Origin: Gemmatimonadaceae bacterium
GTDB taxonomy: Bacteria; Gemmatimonadota; Gemmatimonadetes; Gemmatimonadales; Gemmatimonadaceae
NCBI GenBank assembly: GCA_020853635.1
Contig: JADYYN010000177.1
Coordinates: forward strand, 1-64,000
Direction of reading: 5' to 3'
Length of the DNA: 64,000 nucleotides
This document shows positions 1 through 8,478 of the stretch, in pieces (positions within the stretch are counted from its first letter, which is position 1; every line of letters begins with the position of its first letter). Made by a program: the position numbers and the translations under genes. The notes under the pieces are model-generated. The model was not told the origin of the DNA, did not search any database, and saw nothing but the letters and a program-made list of their open reading frames with translations.

Positions 1-1401
1 CCACGTACCGCCGGGGATTTCGCGATGGCCTAGCGAAGTTTCTGGCTTCAGCTCGTTCAGCACGTCCGCGCCGAACGATGCGTGCGCGGCGGCAAAGCTC
101 GAAAACGGAAGCGCCGCGAGATCGATGTTCTTCTCCTCAGCCTCGCGCACCAAACGGCCGACGGCGCCGTGCGCTTCGCGAAACGTCACGCGCTTGCGAA
201 CGAGATAGTCGGCGAGGTCCGTCGCCATCATCGCGCCGCTCACCGCTGCGCGCATACGCGGCCGATCGAACGTCAGCGTGGCGATGGACCCCGCGACCGC
301 CGGAAGCAGAAGCGACATGCCGTCGACCGCATCGAACAGATTCCGCTTGTCCTCCTGCAGATCCTTGTTGTAGCCGCTCGGCAATCCCTTGAGCGTCACG
401 AGAATCGCGGTGAGATCGCCGAGCATGCGCGCACTCGACCCGCGGGCGAGCTCCAGTGCGTCGGGGTTCCGCTTCTGCGGCATCATCGACGATCCGGTCG
501 AGTACGCATCGCCGAAGCGCACGAAGCCGAACTCGCTCGAGCCGAACAGGATGAGATCCTCGGCCACGCGGGAGAGATGGGTGCCCACGAGCGTCAGCGC
601 GTACAACGCATCCGCGATGAAGTCGCGATCGCCGACGGCATCGATGGAGTTCGGCGAGATGGACTCGAAGCCGAGTTCGCGCTGCAGCTGCTCGCGCGGC
701 ACCGCGAACGCGCTGCCGGCGATCGCGCCGCTCCCGAGTGGGAGGACGGCCGCGGCACGACGCGCGGCAGCGAGACGAGTGCGGTCGCGTGAGAGCGCCC
801 AGAAGTGCGCAAGCATCCAATGCGCGACCGAAACCGGTTGAGCACGCTGGAGGTGCGTATACGCCGGCATGAGCGCGTCGAGCTGTGCGTCGGCCTGATC
901 GACGATCGCGCGCTGCACATCACGCACGAGGGCATCGACCCGAGTCAACGCGTCCATCGTCCAGAGGCGCGTGCCCGTCGCCACTTGATCGTTGCGACTG
1001 CGTCCGGTGTGGAGCCGCCCCGCCGGCTCACCCGCCTCCTCATGGAGGAGACGGTCGACGAAGGTATGCACGTCTTCGTCCGAGGGAATGGGCTGCTCCC
1101 CCGCGCCGATCCGCTTGCCCACGCGATCGAGTCCGGTTCGGATCGCGCTCACGTCGGCGTCGCTCAGTACACCCGCCGACCCGAGCGCCGAAGCCCAGGC
1201 TTGGGACAGGCGAACATCGAAGGGCCAGAGCCGGATGTCGGTCCCAATGGACCGGTTCACGGCTTCCAGCTCGGGCGCGGGGCCGCCGGCGAAACGCCCG
1301 CCCCAGAGTTTGTGCTGCGTACCGTCTGCCACGTGCACCCCGCGCGGACGTCGGTATCCGCAGAAAGGAAGGTCGGGTGCGCCGCTCAATCGCGGGCGCA
1401 T
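1..1401 (-). CDS. argH: argininosuccinate lyase (C-terminal end beyond left edge)
   Basis: Cleaves argininosuccinate to arginine and fumarate, the last step of arginine synthesis, in the cytoplasm. The reverse-strand frame reads LWGGRFAGGPAPE near the N-terminus, HTGRSRNDQVATGTRLW in the middle, the lyase signature GSSMMPQKRNPD (near 475-510), and a C-terminal segment TDLADYLVRKRVTFREAHG typical of ArgH. About 467 codons are present, so only a few residues are lost off the left edge. I chose the ATG at 1401; in-frame GTGs at 1338 and 1332 are alternatives and would give an N-terminus closer to the family norm. argR lies 59 bases upstream on the same strand, so read-through from argR or a promoter in that gap may drive it. 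Confidence 0.95.
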   Translation of the reverse strand, partial: MRPRLSGAPDLPFCGYRRPRGVHVADGTQHKLWGGRFAGGPAPELEAVNRSIGTDIRLWPFDVRLSQAWASALGSAGVLSDADVSAIRTGLDRVGKRIGAGEQPIPSDEDVHTFVDRLLHEEAGEPAGRLHTGRSRNDQVATGTRLWTMDALTRVDALVRDVQRAIVDQADAQLDALMPAYTHLQRAQPVSVAHWMLAHFWALSRDRTRLAAARRAAAVLPLGSGAIAGSAFAVPREQLQRELGFESISPNSIDAVGDRDFIADALYALTLVGTHLSRVAEDLILFGSSEFGFVRFGDAYSTGSSMMPQKRNPDALELARGSSARMLGDLTAILVTLKGLPSGYNKDLQEDKRNLFDAVDGMSLLLPAVAGSIATLTFDRPRMRAAVSGAMMATDLADYLVRKRVTFREAHGAVGRLVREAEEKNIDLAALPFSSFAAAHASFGADVLNELKPETSLGHREIPGGTW

Positions 1402-1429
1402 GGATCGCTAAATGTGCTTCAAGAATAAT

Positions 1430-1443
1430 CGCATAAGTATGCG
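1430..1443. repeat. perfect 6-2-6 inverted repeat between argR and argH
   Basis: CGCATA-AG-TATGCG forms a perfect palindrome in the 59-base argR-argH gap. Its TATGC half-sites match those of the proposed argC operator, but here they point outward, so it is not a standard ARG box. It could be part of an ArgR site for argH. This is a weak inference. Confidence 0.3.
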
Positions 1444-1460
1444 AAGGCCATCAGCGAATA

Positions 1461-1925
1461 CTAAGGGCGTCGGCCGAGGCTGCTGAGCCGCTTGGCAACG
1501 CGCTCCCGTGCCTGTTCGGAGCGGCAGATCATGAGAATGGTGTCGTCGCCGGCGATCGTGCCGAGGATGTCGCTGCTGGCCTCGCGATCCAAGGCGTGTG
1601 CAACGGTCTGCGCGCCACCCGAGACGGTCTTGAGCACGATCAAATGGCTCACGCCGTCCAGTCGCACGAAGAGCTGCGGCAGAATCGCCGAGAGCGGCGC
1701 GCGGGCGGCCTCTTCACCCCCGCCTTCCGCGACGACGTACCGCAGTCCGCGGTCCGTCGGCACACGCGCGATACGAAGGTCGCGGAGATCGCGGGACAGC
1801 GTGGACTGCGTGACTTCCCAGCCTCGCTTCAAGAGCAGCTGGCGGAGCTCCTCCTGGGACGCGACTTCGCGGCTCGCGATCAGCTCGAGGATGGCATGTT
1901 GGCGTTCGCGCTTGCTGACCGTCAC
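1461..1925 (-). CDS. argR: arginine repressor ArgR
   Basis: Arginine-sensing transcriptional regulator of the ArgR/AhrC family, 154 aa, the usual length. The N-terminal winged helix (residues about 1-70) includes QSTLSRDLRDLRI, the recognition-helix region with the conserved Ser-Arg. The C-terminal hexamerisation and arginine-binding domain carries GTIAGDDTILMICR. The GTG start at 1925 is preceded by GGAGAG at proper spacing. It is divergent from argC and upstream of argH, so it probably regulates both. A -10-like TAGACT lies in the divergent region on its strand. Confidence 0.96.
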   Translation of the reverse strand: MTVSKRERQHAILELIASREVASQEELRQLLLKRGWEVTQSTLSRDLRDLRIARVPTDRGLRYVVAEGGGEEAARAPLSAILPQLFVRLDGVSHLIVLKTVSGGAQTVAHALDREASSDILGTIAGDDTILMICRSEQARERVAKRLSSLGRRP

Positions 1926-1985
1926 GTGAGGCTCTCCGGGTTACGGGAGTCTAGCACCGACGCCCACCCGGCGGGAAGCCGAATA

Positions 1986-2027
1986 TTGACATTGCAGTGC
2001 GGCATGAGTATGCATTATATGTGCATA
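1986..2027 (+). promoter_or_regulatory. argC promoter with overlapping ARG-box-like operator
   Basis: TTGACA (1986-1991), a 17-base spacer and TATGCA (2009-2014) form a sigma70-type promoter. TATGCA-N7-TGCATA (2009-2027) is a perfect inverted repeat covering the -10 box and the GTG at 2021. Its TGCAT/ATGCA half-sites resemble ARG boxes of high-GC bacteria such as Streptomyces. ArgR is encoded next door. Bound ArgR-arginine would block RNA polymerase directly. The predicted transcription start, 6-7 bases after the -10 box, coincides with the GTG. Confidence 0.7.
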
Positions 2028-2986
2028 AGATTCCAGTCGGCGTGCTCGGCGCCTCCGGTTACGCGGGGCGCGAGCTGTGTGCGCTCATCCAGCGCCACCC
2101 GCGACTCACGCTCGCGTACGCCACCGCGAACTCCCAGCGTGGAGAGACCGCCCAGCTTCCGGGTGGCGGCTCGGTCACGTTCGTCGCTGCGGACGACGTC
2201 ACGCTCGGCCACGCGACGCTGGCGTTCTCGGCGTTGCCACATGGCGCGAGCGCCGAGTGGGTCGCGCGTGCGCGCGAGGACGGCGTGAAAGTGGTCGATC
2301 TCTCGGCCGACCTCCGAATCGGCAACGGATCGAGCGACGGAATTCCGTACGGACTCACCGAATGGAACCGTCAGGCGGTGCGCGGCGCGACGCTCGTCGC
2401 CAACCCCGGGTGTTATCCGACATCGGCGCTCATGGCGATCCTGCCGTTGCTCGAACAGGGGCTCGTCGCCGATGGCGCCACGATCAACATCAACGCGGCA
2501 AGCGGCGTGACGGGTGCGGGCCTGACCGCGCGCCTCGACCTGTTGTTCGGCGAAGTCACGGAGAACTTCCGTGCCTACGGCGTCGGGAACGGCCACCGTC
2601 ATCTCAAGGAGATGCGCGCCATGGTCGCCGCGATGCCCACCGACGTCGACCTCATCTTCACGCCGCATCTGCTGCCGGTGGCGCGGGGCATCCTGTCCAC
2701 GATCACCGTGCCCCTGCGAGCACCGCTGAGCGATCCGCTGGCGCCCTTCGCCGCGCGCTACGCGAACGAGCCGTTCATCGAGGTGTCACCAGACCTGCCC
2801 GAACTGCGTCATGTGCAAGGGCGCAACGTCGTGCGCCTCACCGTGCGCCGCCTCGAGGGGGTCCGCACGCCGACGATCCAGGTCTTCAGCGCAATCGACA
2901 ATCTCATGAAGGGTGCCGCCGGACAGGCCATGCAGAACGCGAATCTGATGCTCGGACTCGACGAGACGATGGGGCTCCCCGCGTGA
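2021..2986 (+). CDS. argC: N-acetyl-gamma-glutamyl-phosphate reductase
   Basis: NADPH-dependent reduction of N-acetylglutamyl-5-phosphate to the semialdehyde, third step of arginine synthesis. The N-terminal Rossmann motif GVLGASGYAGRELC, the catalytic-cysteine motif VANPGCYPTSA and the GNGHRHLKEM segment are diagnostic. From GTG 2021 the product is 321 aa and starts MHKIPVGVLGASG, matching the family's short N-terminus. An in-frame GTG at 1997 would add eight residues but lies inside the promoter. No Shine-Dalgarno is visible for either, so a leaderless mRNA is likely. First gene of argCBD, overlapping argB by four bases. Confidence 0.95.
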   Translation: MHKIPVGVLGASGYAGRELCALIQRHPRLTLAYATANSQRGETAQLPGGGSVTFVAADDVTLGHATLAFSALPHGASAEWVARAREDGVKVVDLSADLRIGNGSSDGIPYGLTEWNRQAVRGATLVANPGCYPTSALMAILPLLEQGLVADGATININAASGVTGAGLTARLDLLFGEVTENFRAYGVGNGHRHLKEMRAMVAAMPTDVDLIFTPHLLPVARGILSTITVPLRAPLSDPLAPFAARYANEPFIEVSPDLPELRHVQGRNVVRLTVRRLEGVRTPTIQVFSAIDNLMKGAAGQAMQNANLMLGLDETMGLPA

Positions 2987-3855
2987 CGCGGCAGCGCCGT
3001 CGTTCGGATCCGCATCACGTCGCGGTGCGTTTGCGCGCCGCGGCCACCGCGCACGTCGCCTCCCATACGACGCCCGACGTCTTCATTCGCGTGATCAAGA
3101 TCGGTGGACGGGCGCAGGCGGATGCGCGACTCATGCCGTTGCTCCGCGACGCCGTGGCAACGCCGGGTGCGCGCGTCGTGGTCGTGCACGGCGGCGGCGA
3201 CGAGGTGACCGCGCTCCAGCGCAAGATGGGTGTGGAACCGGTGTTCATCGGCGGTCGTCGCGTGACCAGCGCCGAGGACCTCGACGTGGTGCGGATGATC
3301 CTCTCGGGGACGGTGAATAAACGCTTGGTCGCACAACTCCTCTCGGTCGGCGTTCGCGCCGTCGGGGTGAGCGGTGAGGACGGGGCGTTGCTCACGGCGC
3401 GCGCGGGCGACGCCCAGTTCGGACGCGTGGGGCGTGAGGTGTTCGCGGATGCCACGCTCATCGCCGATCTCGTGAACGGCGCGTGGGTGCCGGTGATCTC
3501 GCCACTCGCACGTGATCGAGGCTCGTCCGATGGCGAAGGACTGAACGTCAACGGAGACGACGCGGCGGCCGCGATCGCCGCGAGTCTGGCGGCGGATGAA
3601 CTGTTGTTCGTTGCGGATGTGCCCGGCGTGCTCGATGGGGGTGAGACGGTGAAGGAACTCGCCCCCGAAGCGGTGACCGCGCTCGTGGAGCGCGGGGTCG
3701 TCCAAGGCGGAATGCGCGCGACGCTCGAAGCCGCGCAGCGCGCCCTGCGGAACGGCGTGCGCAGAGTGCGCATCGCCGCCCTTGATGGCGTGACCGACCC
3801 GACGGTCGGCACCGCCATCATGCTCAACCACAATTCGTCGCGAGACCTGCCGTGA
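2983..3855 (+). CDS. argB: acetylglutamate kinase
   Basis: Amino-acid-kinase family enzyme phosphorylating N-acetylglutamate. Family features in order: lysine-containing nucleotide loop VIKIGGRAQ, substrate loop VVVHGGGDEV, RKMGVEPVFIGGRRVTSAEDL, NVNGDDAAAAIAASLAADE and the C-terminal VPGVLDG segment. The chosen GTG at 2983 overlaps the argC stop as GTGA, which fits translational coupling and gives 290 aa. This includes about 35 Arg/Ala-rich residues before the conserved core, so a start nearer 3090 is possible. It overlaps argD by the same four-base arrangement. Confidence 0.93.
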   Translation: MTRQRRRSDPHHVAVRLRAAATAHVASHTTPDVFIRVIKIGGRAQADARLMPLLRDAVATPGARVVVVHGGGDEVTALQRKMGVEPVFIGGRRVTSAEDLDVVRMILSGTVNKRLVAQLLSVGVRAVGVSGEDGALLTARAGDAQFGRVGREVFADATLIADLVNGAWVPVISPLARDRGSSDGEGLNVNGDDAAAAIAASLAADELLFVADVPGVLDGGETVKELAPEAVTALVERGVVQGGMRATLEAAQRALRNGVRRVRIAALDGVTDPTVGTAIMLNHNSSRDLP

Positions 3856-5033
3856 CCGTTGCCGCTGCTCCCCAGACCGATGCCCTCTTGGGTCTCTATC
3901 GCCGTGCACCGATGGAGCTCGTGCGTGCCGATGGCGTGCGTCTCTACGACGCCGACGGCAACGCCTGGCTCGACTTCGCGGCCGGCATCGCCGTGAACGC
4001 CCTGGGCTACAACGACGCGGGTGTGAAGCAGGCGATGCTCGAGGCACTCGACACGGGACTGATCCACGTGTCGAATCTGTTCCGTACGGAACCCGGCGAG
4101 CGTCTCGCGGACAAACTCGTCGCATCGTCGTTCGCGGACCGCGTCTTCTTCTGCAACTCGGGCGCCGAAGCCAACGAAGGCGCGTTCAAGATGGCGCGCA
4201 AATGGGGCAAGGCCGAAGGTGGTGTGGGCAAGCACGAGATCATCTCGTTGCGCGGCGCGTTCCACGGTCGGTTGTTCGGCACGGTGGCAGCGACGGATCG
4301 TCCGCAATACCGCAACGCATTCCGGCCGCTCGCTGGTGGTATCCACATCCACGAGCGCGACCTGACCGAACTCGCCCGTGTGATCTCGGACGAGACGACG
4401 TGCGCGGTGATCCTCGAGCCGGTGCAGGGCGAGGGCGGCGTGCGCGTGCTCGACACCGGCTTCGTTCGCGAACTCCGCGCGTTGACGACCGAGCGCAACG
4501 TGTTGCTCATCCTCGACGAGATCCAGTGCGGCTACGGGCGCACCGGGACGTTCTTCGCCTACGAACAGTTCGGCATCACGCCGGACCTGCTGACGATCGC
4601 GAAGCCGATGGCCGCGGGACTCCCCATGGGCGCGGTGCTCCTCACGGAACGCGTCGCACAGGTGATGCAGCCGGGCGACCACGGTACGACGTTCGGTGGT
4701 GGTCCGCTCGTCGCGCACGTCGCCAACCACGTGTTCGACCGCCTCTCGGACCCTGATCTCCTCGCGCACGTCGTGAAGGAAGGGAAGTGGCTGGGCGCGC
4801 AGTTGGAGAAGATCAAGCAGCGCTCACCCAAGTTGCGCGCGGTGCGTGGACGCGGCTTCATGTGGGGCGTCGATGTGACCGACCCGGCGAAGGACGTCGT
4901 GGGACGCGCACTGGAGCAGGGGCTCATGATCGTATCGGCGGGTGATCACACGCTCCGTCTGCTGCCGCCGCTCGTGATGTCGCGCGACGACTTGAAGATC
5001 GGCGTCGAGAAGCTCGAAGCGGCGATCGGATGA
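3852..5033 (+). CDS. argD: acetylornithine aminotransferase
   Basis: Class III PLP aminotransferase converting N-acetylglutamate semialdehyde to N-acetylornithine with glutamate as donor; 393 aa. The substrate and PLP region includes FFCNSGAEANEGAFK, the aspartate motif LILDEIQCGYGRTG and the Schiff-base lysine in LLTIAKPMAAGLPMG. The GTG start overlaps the argB stop by four bases, making argCBD one translationally coupled operon. It may also act in lysine synthesis or ornithine transamination; neither can be excluded from sequence. Confidence 0.95.
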   Translation: MTVAAAPQTDALLGLYRRAPMELVRADGVRLYDADGNAWLDFAAGIAVNALGYNDAGVKQAMLEALDTGLIHVSNLFRTEPGERLADKLVASSFADRVFFCNSGAEANEGAFKMARKWGKAEGGVGKHEIISLRGAFHGRLFGTVAATDRPQYRNAFRPLAGGIHIHERDLTELARVISDETTCAVILEPVQGEGGVRVLDTGFVRELRALTTERNVLLILDEIQCGYGRTGTFFAYEQFGITPDLLTIAKPMAAGLPMGAVLLTERVAQVMQPGDHGTTFGGGPLVAHVANHVFDRLSDPDLLAHVVKEGKWLGAQLEKIKQRSPKLRAVRGRGFMWGVDVTDPAKDVVGRALEQGLMIVSAGDHTLRLLPPLVMSRDDLKIGVEKLEAAIG

Positions 5034-5078
5034 GCTGACGGACCGACCTGCGGATGACATCCCGCGGTCGATCCGAAC

Positions 5079-5120
5079 ACGCAGATGGCCGTCGCGCAGC
5101 CGCGCGACGGCCTTCTGCGT
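5079..5120. terminator. bidirectional hairpin terminator between convergent genes
   Basis: GGCCGTCGCGC (5087-5097) pairs perfectly with GCGCGACGGCC (5102-5112) around an AGCC loop. An outer ACGCAGA / TCTGCGT pair extends the stem to 5079-5120. It lies between the ends of argD (+) and the gene ending at 5138 (-), so it probably serves both. There is no long T-run. Confidence 0.75.
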
Positions 5121-5137
5121 TCATCGAGTCATGTCGC

Positions 5138-8100
5138 TCACATGATCGGCTTGGGCTTCGGCTTCGGAATGATGAGCCCCGGGATGTTCGCGCGTTCGAG
5201 CAGGCGATTGAACGCGGCGACGTCGGCGGTCTCCAGCACCTCGACCTCGGCGCGCACCTTCTCCCATGCCCGTTCCAACTCCGCGAGGCGCTCCTTCACG
5301 GGCGCGGTGAGCGCCGGGTGCCCTTCGACTTGGCCGAGCAAGAAGCCGAACTGTCCGTTGATCCCGTTGGCGTAGTTGATGATGTCTTGGCCGTTGCCGG
5401 CCTTGGTGGTCATCCGCGGATCGAGCTTGTCGATCTTGCCGGTGATCTGCTTGCCCTGCGTGGCGATCGAATCGGCGAGCGTCTCGTTGGTGGTGCGCGA
5501 GACGATCCCGGTGACCTGCGTCTTGAGATCGCGCACGCGAAGCACCGCGTCGTGGATCTCACCGATGCGCTTCACGAGATGGTTCGCGATCGAATCGCGT
5601 TCGGCGAGCACGGCCGCGGGGATGGGATCGAGTCGGGGATCCTGCAGCACGTCGAAGCTCCGCGTCTGCGATATGCCGCCCGCGGTCAGTCGAACCTGAT
5701 AGCGGCCGGGCAGCACCTTCGCGCCGCCGCCACTCGGTGCGCCGAACAGCACGACACCTTGCAACGATGTGGGCGCCTCGCGCCGCAGATCCCACGTGAA
5801 GCTGTTGAGCCCGGCGCGTGGCGTGATGCGCGGCGCCCCGACCCCGGCGCCCGCGGCTGGGCGGCTTGAGTAGCTGCGCACGACCACACCGCGCGCGTCG
5901 AGGAACTCGAGCGAGACGCTCGTGGACGAATCCGCGGCGGCGAGTCGGAAGTGTACGGTCGCCCCGGTGGGCGGATTACGTCCGACGCGATTCCCGCCCC
6001 CACCGCCGAAGCCGCCACCACCCGGCAACAGGATCGCCGCACGCGGTTCGAAGAGATGCGCCGCCGCGCGCGCGACCTCGGCACTCCACTGCCGCAGCGG
6101 CGCGATGTCGTCGAGAATCCAGAATGCGCGGCCTTCCGTGGATGCGATGAGATCACCGTGGCGGACTTCGAGGTCGGTCACCGGCACGACCGGCATGCCG
6201 CTGAACGGCTGCCAGCGCGCGCCGTTGTCGACGGAGAACCAGGCGCCGGTCTCGGTGCCCGCGTAGAGCAGTCCACGACGCTCGGGGTCCTCGCGCACGA
6301 CACGGACCGGCTCACCGTCGCGGAGTCCGTCGACGAGGCGTGACCAGGTGCGGCCGTAGTCGGTGGAGCGGAAGAGGTACGGTGCGGGATCGCCAAGGCG
6401 ATCCTTCCGGAACGCCACCCAGACCGTCGCCGGATCGTGCGGGGAGACCTCGATCTCATTCACGAGTCCGTCGGTGGCGGTGGGCGGCGTTACGACCGTC
6501 CAGGTGCTGCCGCCATCGCGCGTGAGCTGCACCACGCCGTCGTCGGTCCCGACATAGATGGTCCGCGCGTCATGCTTGGATTCATGGATCACGAAGATGG
6601 TGCCGTACACCTCACCACCGGCGCCTTCGTTCGTGATCGGTCCACCGCCCCAGCCCTGACGCGCCGGATCGTCCTTGGTGAGATCCGAGGAGATGGGGCG
6701 CCACGTGGTGCCGCGATCCGTGCTGCGGAAGAGCACGTTGCCGCCGTGGTAGATCACGTTGGCATCGTGCTGCGAGACGACGATGGGCGCGGTCCAGTTG
6801 AAGCGATAGCGCGTGCTGTCCGTGCGCTCCGTGAGGTTCATCTCCGGCCACGGCATGATGTCGCGCGACAGGCCGGTCTTCTGGTCGAGTTCGTCGATCA
6901 ATCCCTGATAACATCCGCCATACACGAAGCGGGGCTCCCGGGCGCTCACGCCGATGTTCGCGCTCTCGCAGCCGGCCCCGTTCCACCAATCGCGGATGGA
7001 GACCGAGCCTTCGAGTCCGCGGCTCCGGATGACGACGGACGAGTTGTCCTGCTGTCCGCTGTAGAGCTTGTACGGGAAATCATCGTCGACCGTGACGTGA
7101 TAGAACTGCGCCGTGGGCTGGTTGTCCTGCGCGCTCCAGCTGCGGCCACCGTTGAGCGAGATCGATGCGCCGCCGTCGTTGCCGTTGATCATGCGCCGCG
7201 GATCGGTGGGGTCGATCCAGAGCGCATGATTGTCACCGTGCGTCGCCGGCACCGCCGCGAAGGTCGCGCCGCCGTCGATCGAGCGGAGCACGGGGGCGTT
7301 GAGCACCCACACCACATCGGCGTTCTTGGGGTCGGCGAACACCTTCATGTAGTACCATGAGCGCGTCTGGATCAGACGATCACCGGAGAGGCGGCGCCAG
7401 GTGCGGCCCGCGTCGTCCGAGCGGAACAGTCCGCCCTGTTCGGCCTCGACGATCGCGAAAACGCGGTCGGGGTTCGCCGGGGAGACCGCGACGCCGATCT
7501 TGCCCATGAGCTTGGGCAAGCCCTGTGACAAACGCGTCCAGGTGTCGCCGCCGTCGGTGGACTTCCAAAGACCACTCCCGGCGCCACCGGAGCGCACATA
7601 CCATGGCGTGCGCTGATGGTCCCAGAACGCGGCGTAGAGGATACGCGGGTTGGTGGGGTCGATCGAGAGATCGCTCGCGCCGCTGTTGGCGTTCTCCCCC
7701 TTGAGCACGAGTGTCCACGAGGCGCCGCCGTCCTTGGAGCGATAGATGCCGCGCTCGGCGCTGCCCTTCCAGCGGTCACCCTGCGCAGCGACATACACCA
7801 CATTGGGCTCGGCGGGATGCACGCGCACCGCCGAGATCTGGCGCGTGGCGCTGAGCCCGACATGCGTCCAGGTGCGACCCTGATCGGTGCTGCGGTAGAC
7901 GCCGTCGCCGTAGGTGGACGACTGGCCGCGAATGGCGTGTTCGCCGGTCCCGACGTAGATCACGTTCTGATCGGACGGGGCGACCGCGATCGCGCCGATG
8001 GATCCGGTGCGGAACTGGCCATCGGAGATGTTGCGCCAGTTGATGCCGGCGTCATCGGTGCGCCAGAGGCCGCCACCGGTGTAGCCGGCGAAGAACGTGA

Positions 8101-8338
8101 GCGGTTCTCCGGGGATGCCGGAGACCGCGACGCTGCGGCCACCGCGAGACGGACCGACATTGCGCCACGACATCGCGGCCCAGTCGCGGACCGCGGAATC
8201 CGGGCGCGATTCGCTGCGCGCGTCACTCCGTGACTCCGTACGCGCGGTGCTTCGGTTGGACGATGAGGCCGCGGCGGCTTGCGCGTGCAGCAGGGCAGGG
8301 GTCGCGAACGCGACGAGGAGCAGGGCGGGGAGGCGCAT
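5138..8338 (-). CDS. exported giant BNR/VPS10-like beta-propeller protein
   Basis: A 1066-aa protein with signal peptide MRLPALLLVAFATPALLHAQ, so secreted or periplasmic. The body repeats BNR/Asp-box-like units such as GVYRSTDQGRTWTHV, GIYRSKDGGASWTLV, GLWKSTDGGDTWTRL and LFRSDDAGRTWRRL, as in VPS10/sortilin-like propellers and BNR glycosyl hydrolases. Later come a Gly-rich linker (GGGGFGGGGGNRVG), an Ig-like segment and a helical C-terminus ending in PKPKPKPIM. I start it at ATG 8338 because the upstream in-frame extension would bury the signal peptide. A paralogue with the same plan lies at 41096-44467. The substrate is unknown; sialidase activity should not be assumed. Confidence 0.85.
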   Translation of the reverse strand: MRLPALLLVAFATPALLHAQAAAASSSNRSTARTESRSDARSESRPDSAVRDWAAMSWRNVGPSRGGRSVAVSGIPGEPLTFFAGYTGGGLWRTDDAGINWRNISDGQFRTGSIGAIAVAPSDQNVIYVGTGEHAIRGQSSTYGDGVYRSTDQGRTWTHVGLSATRQISAVRVHPAEPNVVYVAAQGDRWKGSAERGIYRSKDGGASWTLVLKGENANSGASDLSIDPTNPRILYAAFWDHQRTPWYVRSGGAGSGLWKSTDGGDTWTRLSQGLPKLMGKIGVAVSPANPDRVFAIVEAEQGGLFRSDDAGRTWRRLSGDRLIQTRSWYYMKVFADPKNADVVWVLNAPVLRSIDGGATFAAVPATHGDNHALWIDPTDPRRMINGNDGGASISLNGGRSWSAQDNQPTAQFYHVTVDDDFPYKLYSGQQDNSSVVIRSRGLEGSVSIRDWWNGAGCESANIGVSAREPRFVYGGCYQGLIDELDQKTGLSRDIMPWPEMNLTERTDSTRYRFNWTAPIVVSQHDANVIYHGGNVLFRSTDRGTTWRPISSDLTKDDPARQGWGGGPITNEGAGGEVYGTIFVIHESKHDARTIYVGTDDGVVQLTRDGGSTWTVVTPPTATDGLVNEIEVSPHDPATVWVAFRKDRLGDPAPYLFRSTDYGRTWSRLVDGLRDGEPVRVVREDPERRGLLYAGTETGAWFSVDNGARWQPFSGMPVVPVTDLEVRHGDLIASTEGRAFWILDDIAPLRQWSAEVARAAAHLFEPRAAILLPGGGGFGGGGGNRVGRNPPTGATVHFRLAAADSSTSVSLEFLDARGVVVRSYSSRPAAGAGVGAPRITPRAGLNSFTWDLRREAPTSLQGVVLFGAPSGGGAKVLPGRYQVRLTAGGISQTRSFDVLQDPRLDPIPAAVLAERDSIANHLVKRIGEIHDAVLRVRDLKTQVTGIVSRTTNETLADSIATQGKQITGKIDKLDPRMTTKAGNGQDIINYANGINGQFGFLLGQVEGHPALTAPVKERLAELERAWEKVRAEVEVLETADVAAFNRLLERANIPGLIIPKPKPKPIM

Positions 8339-8478
8339 TTCGATGGGAAATGGGTTCGCGGCACGTTCGCTGTCCCCGACCCATGCGTCAAGCGGTCGAA
8401 TGAAATGTGTTCCCCTCTGGTGGGATGCCCGGTTCGTGAACACCGTTGCGGAAGTCCGTGGCGTCTTTCTTTCATCAC

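Noticed and set aside
2077-2982. Long open frame antiparallel and out of phase through argC, joined to the argB frame
   Set aside because: High-GC shadow: no family motifs before 2983, extreme Arg content, and argC is unmistakable in the other frame.
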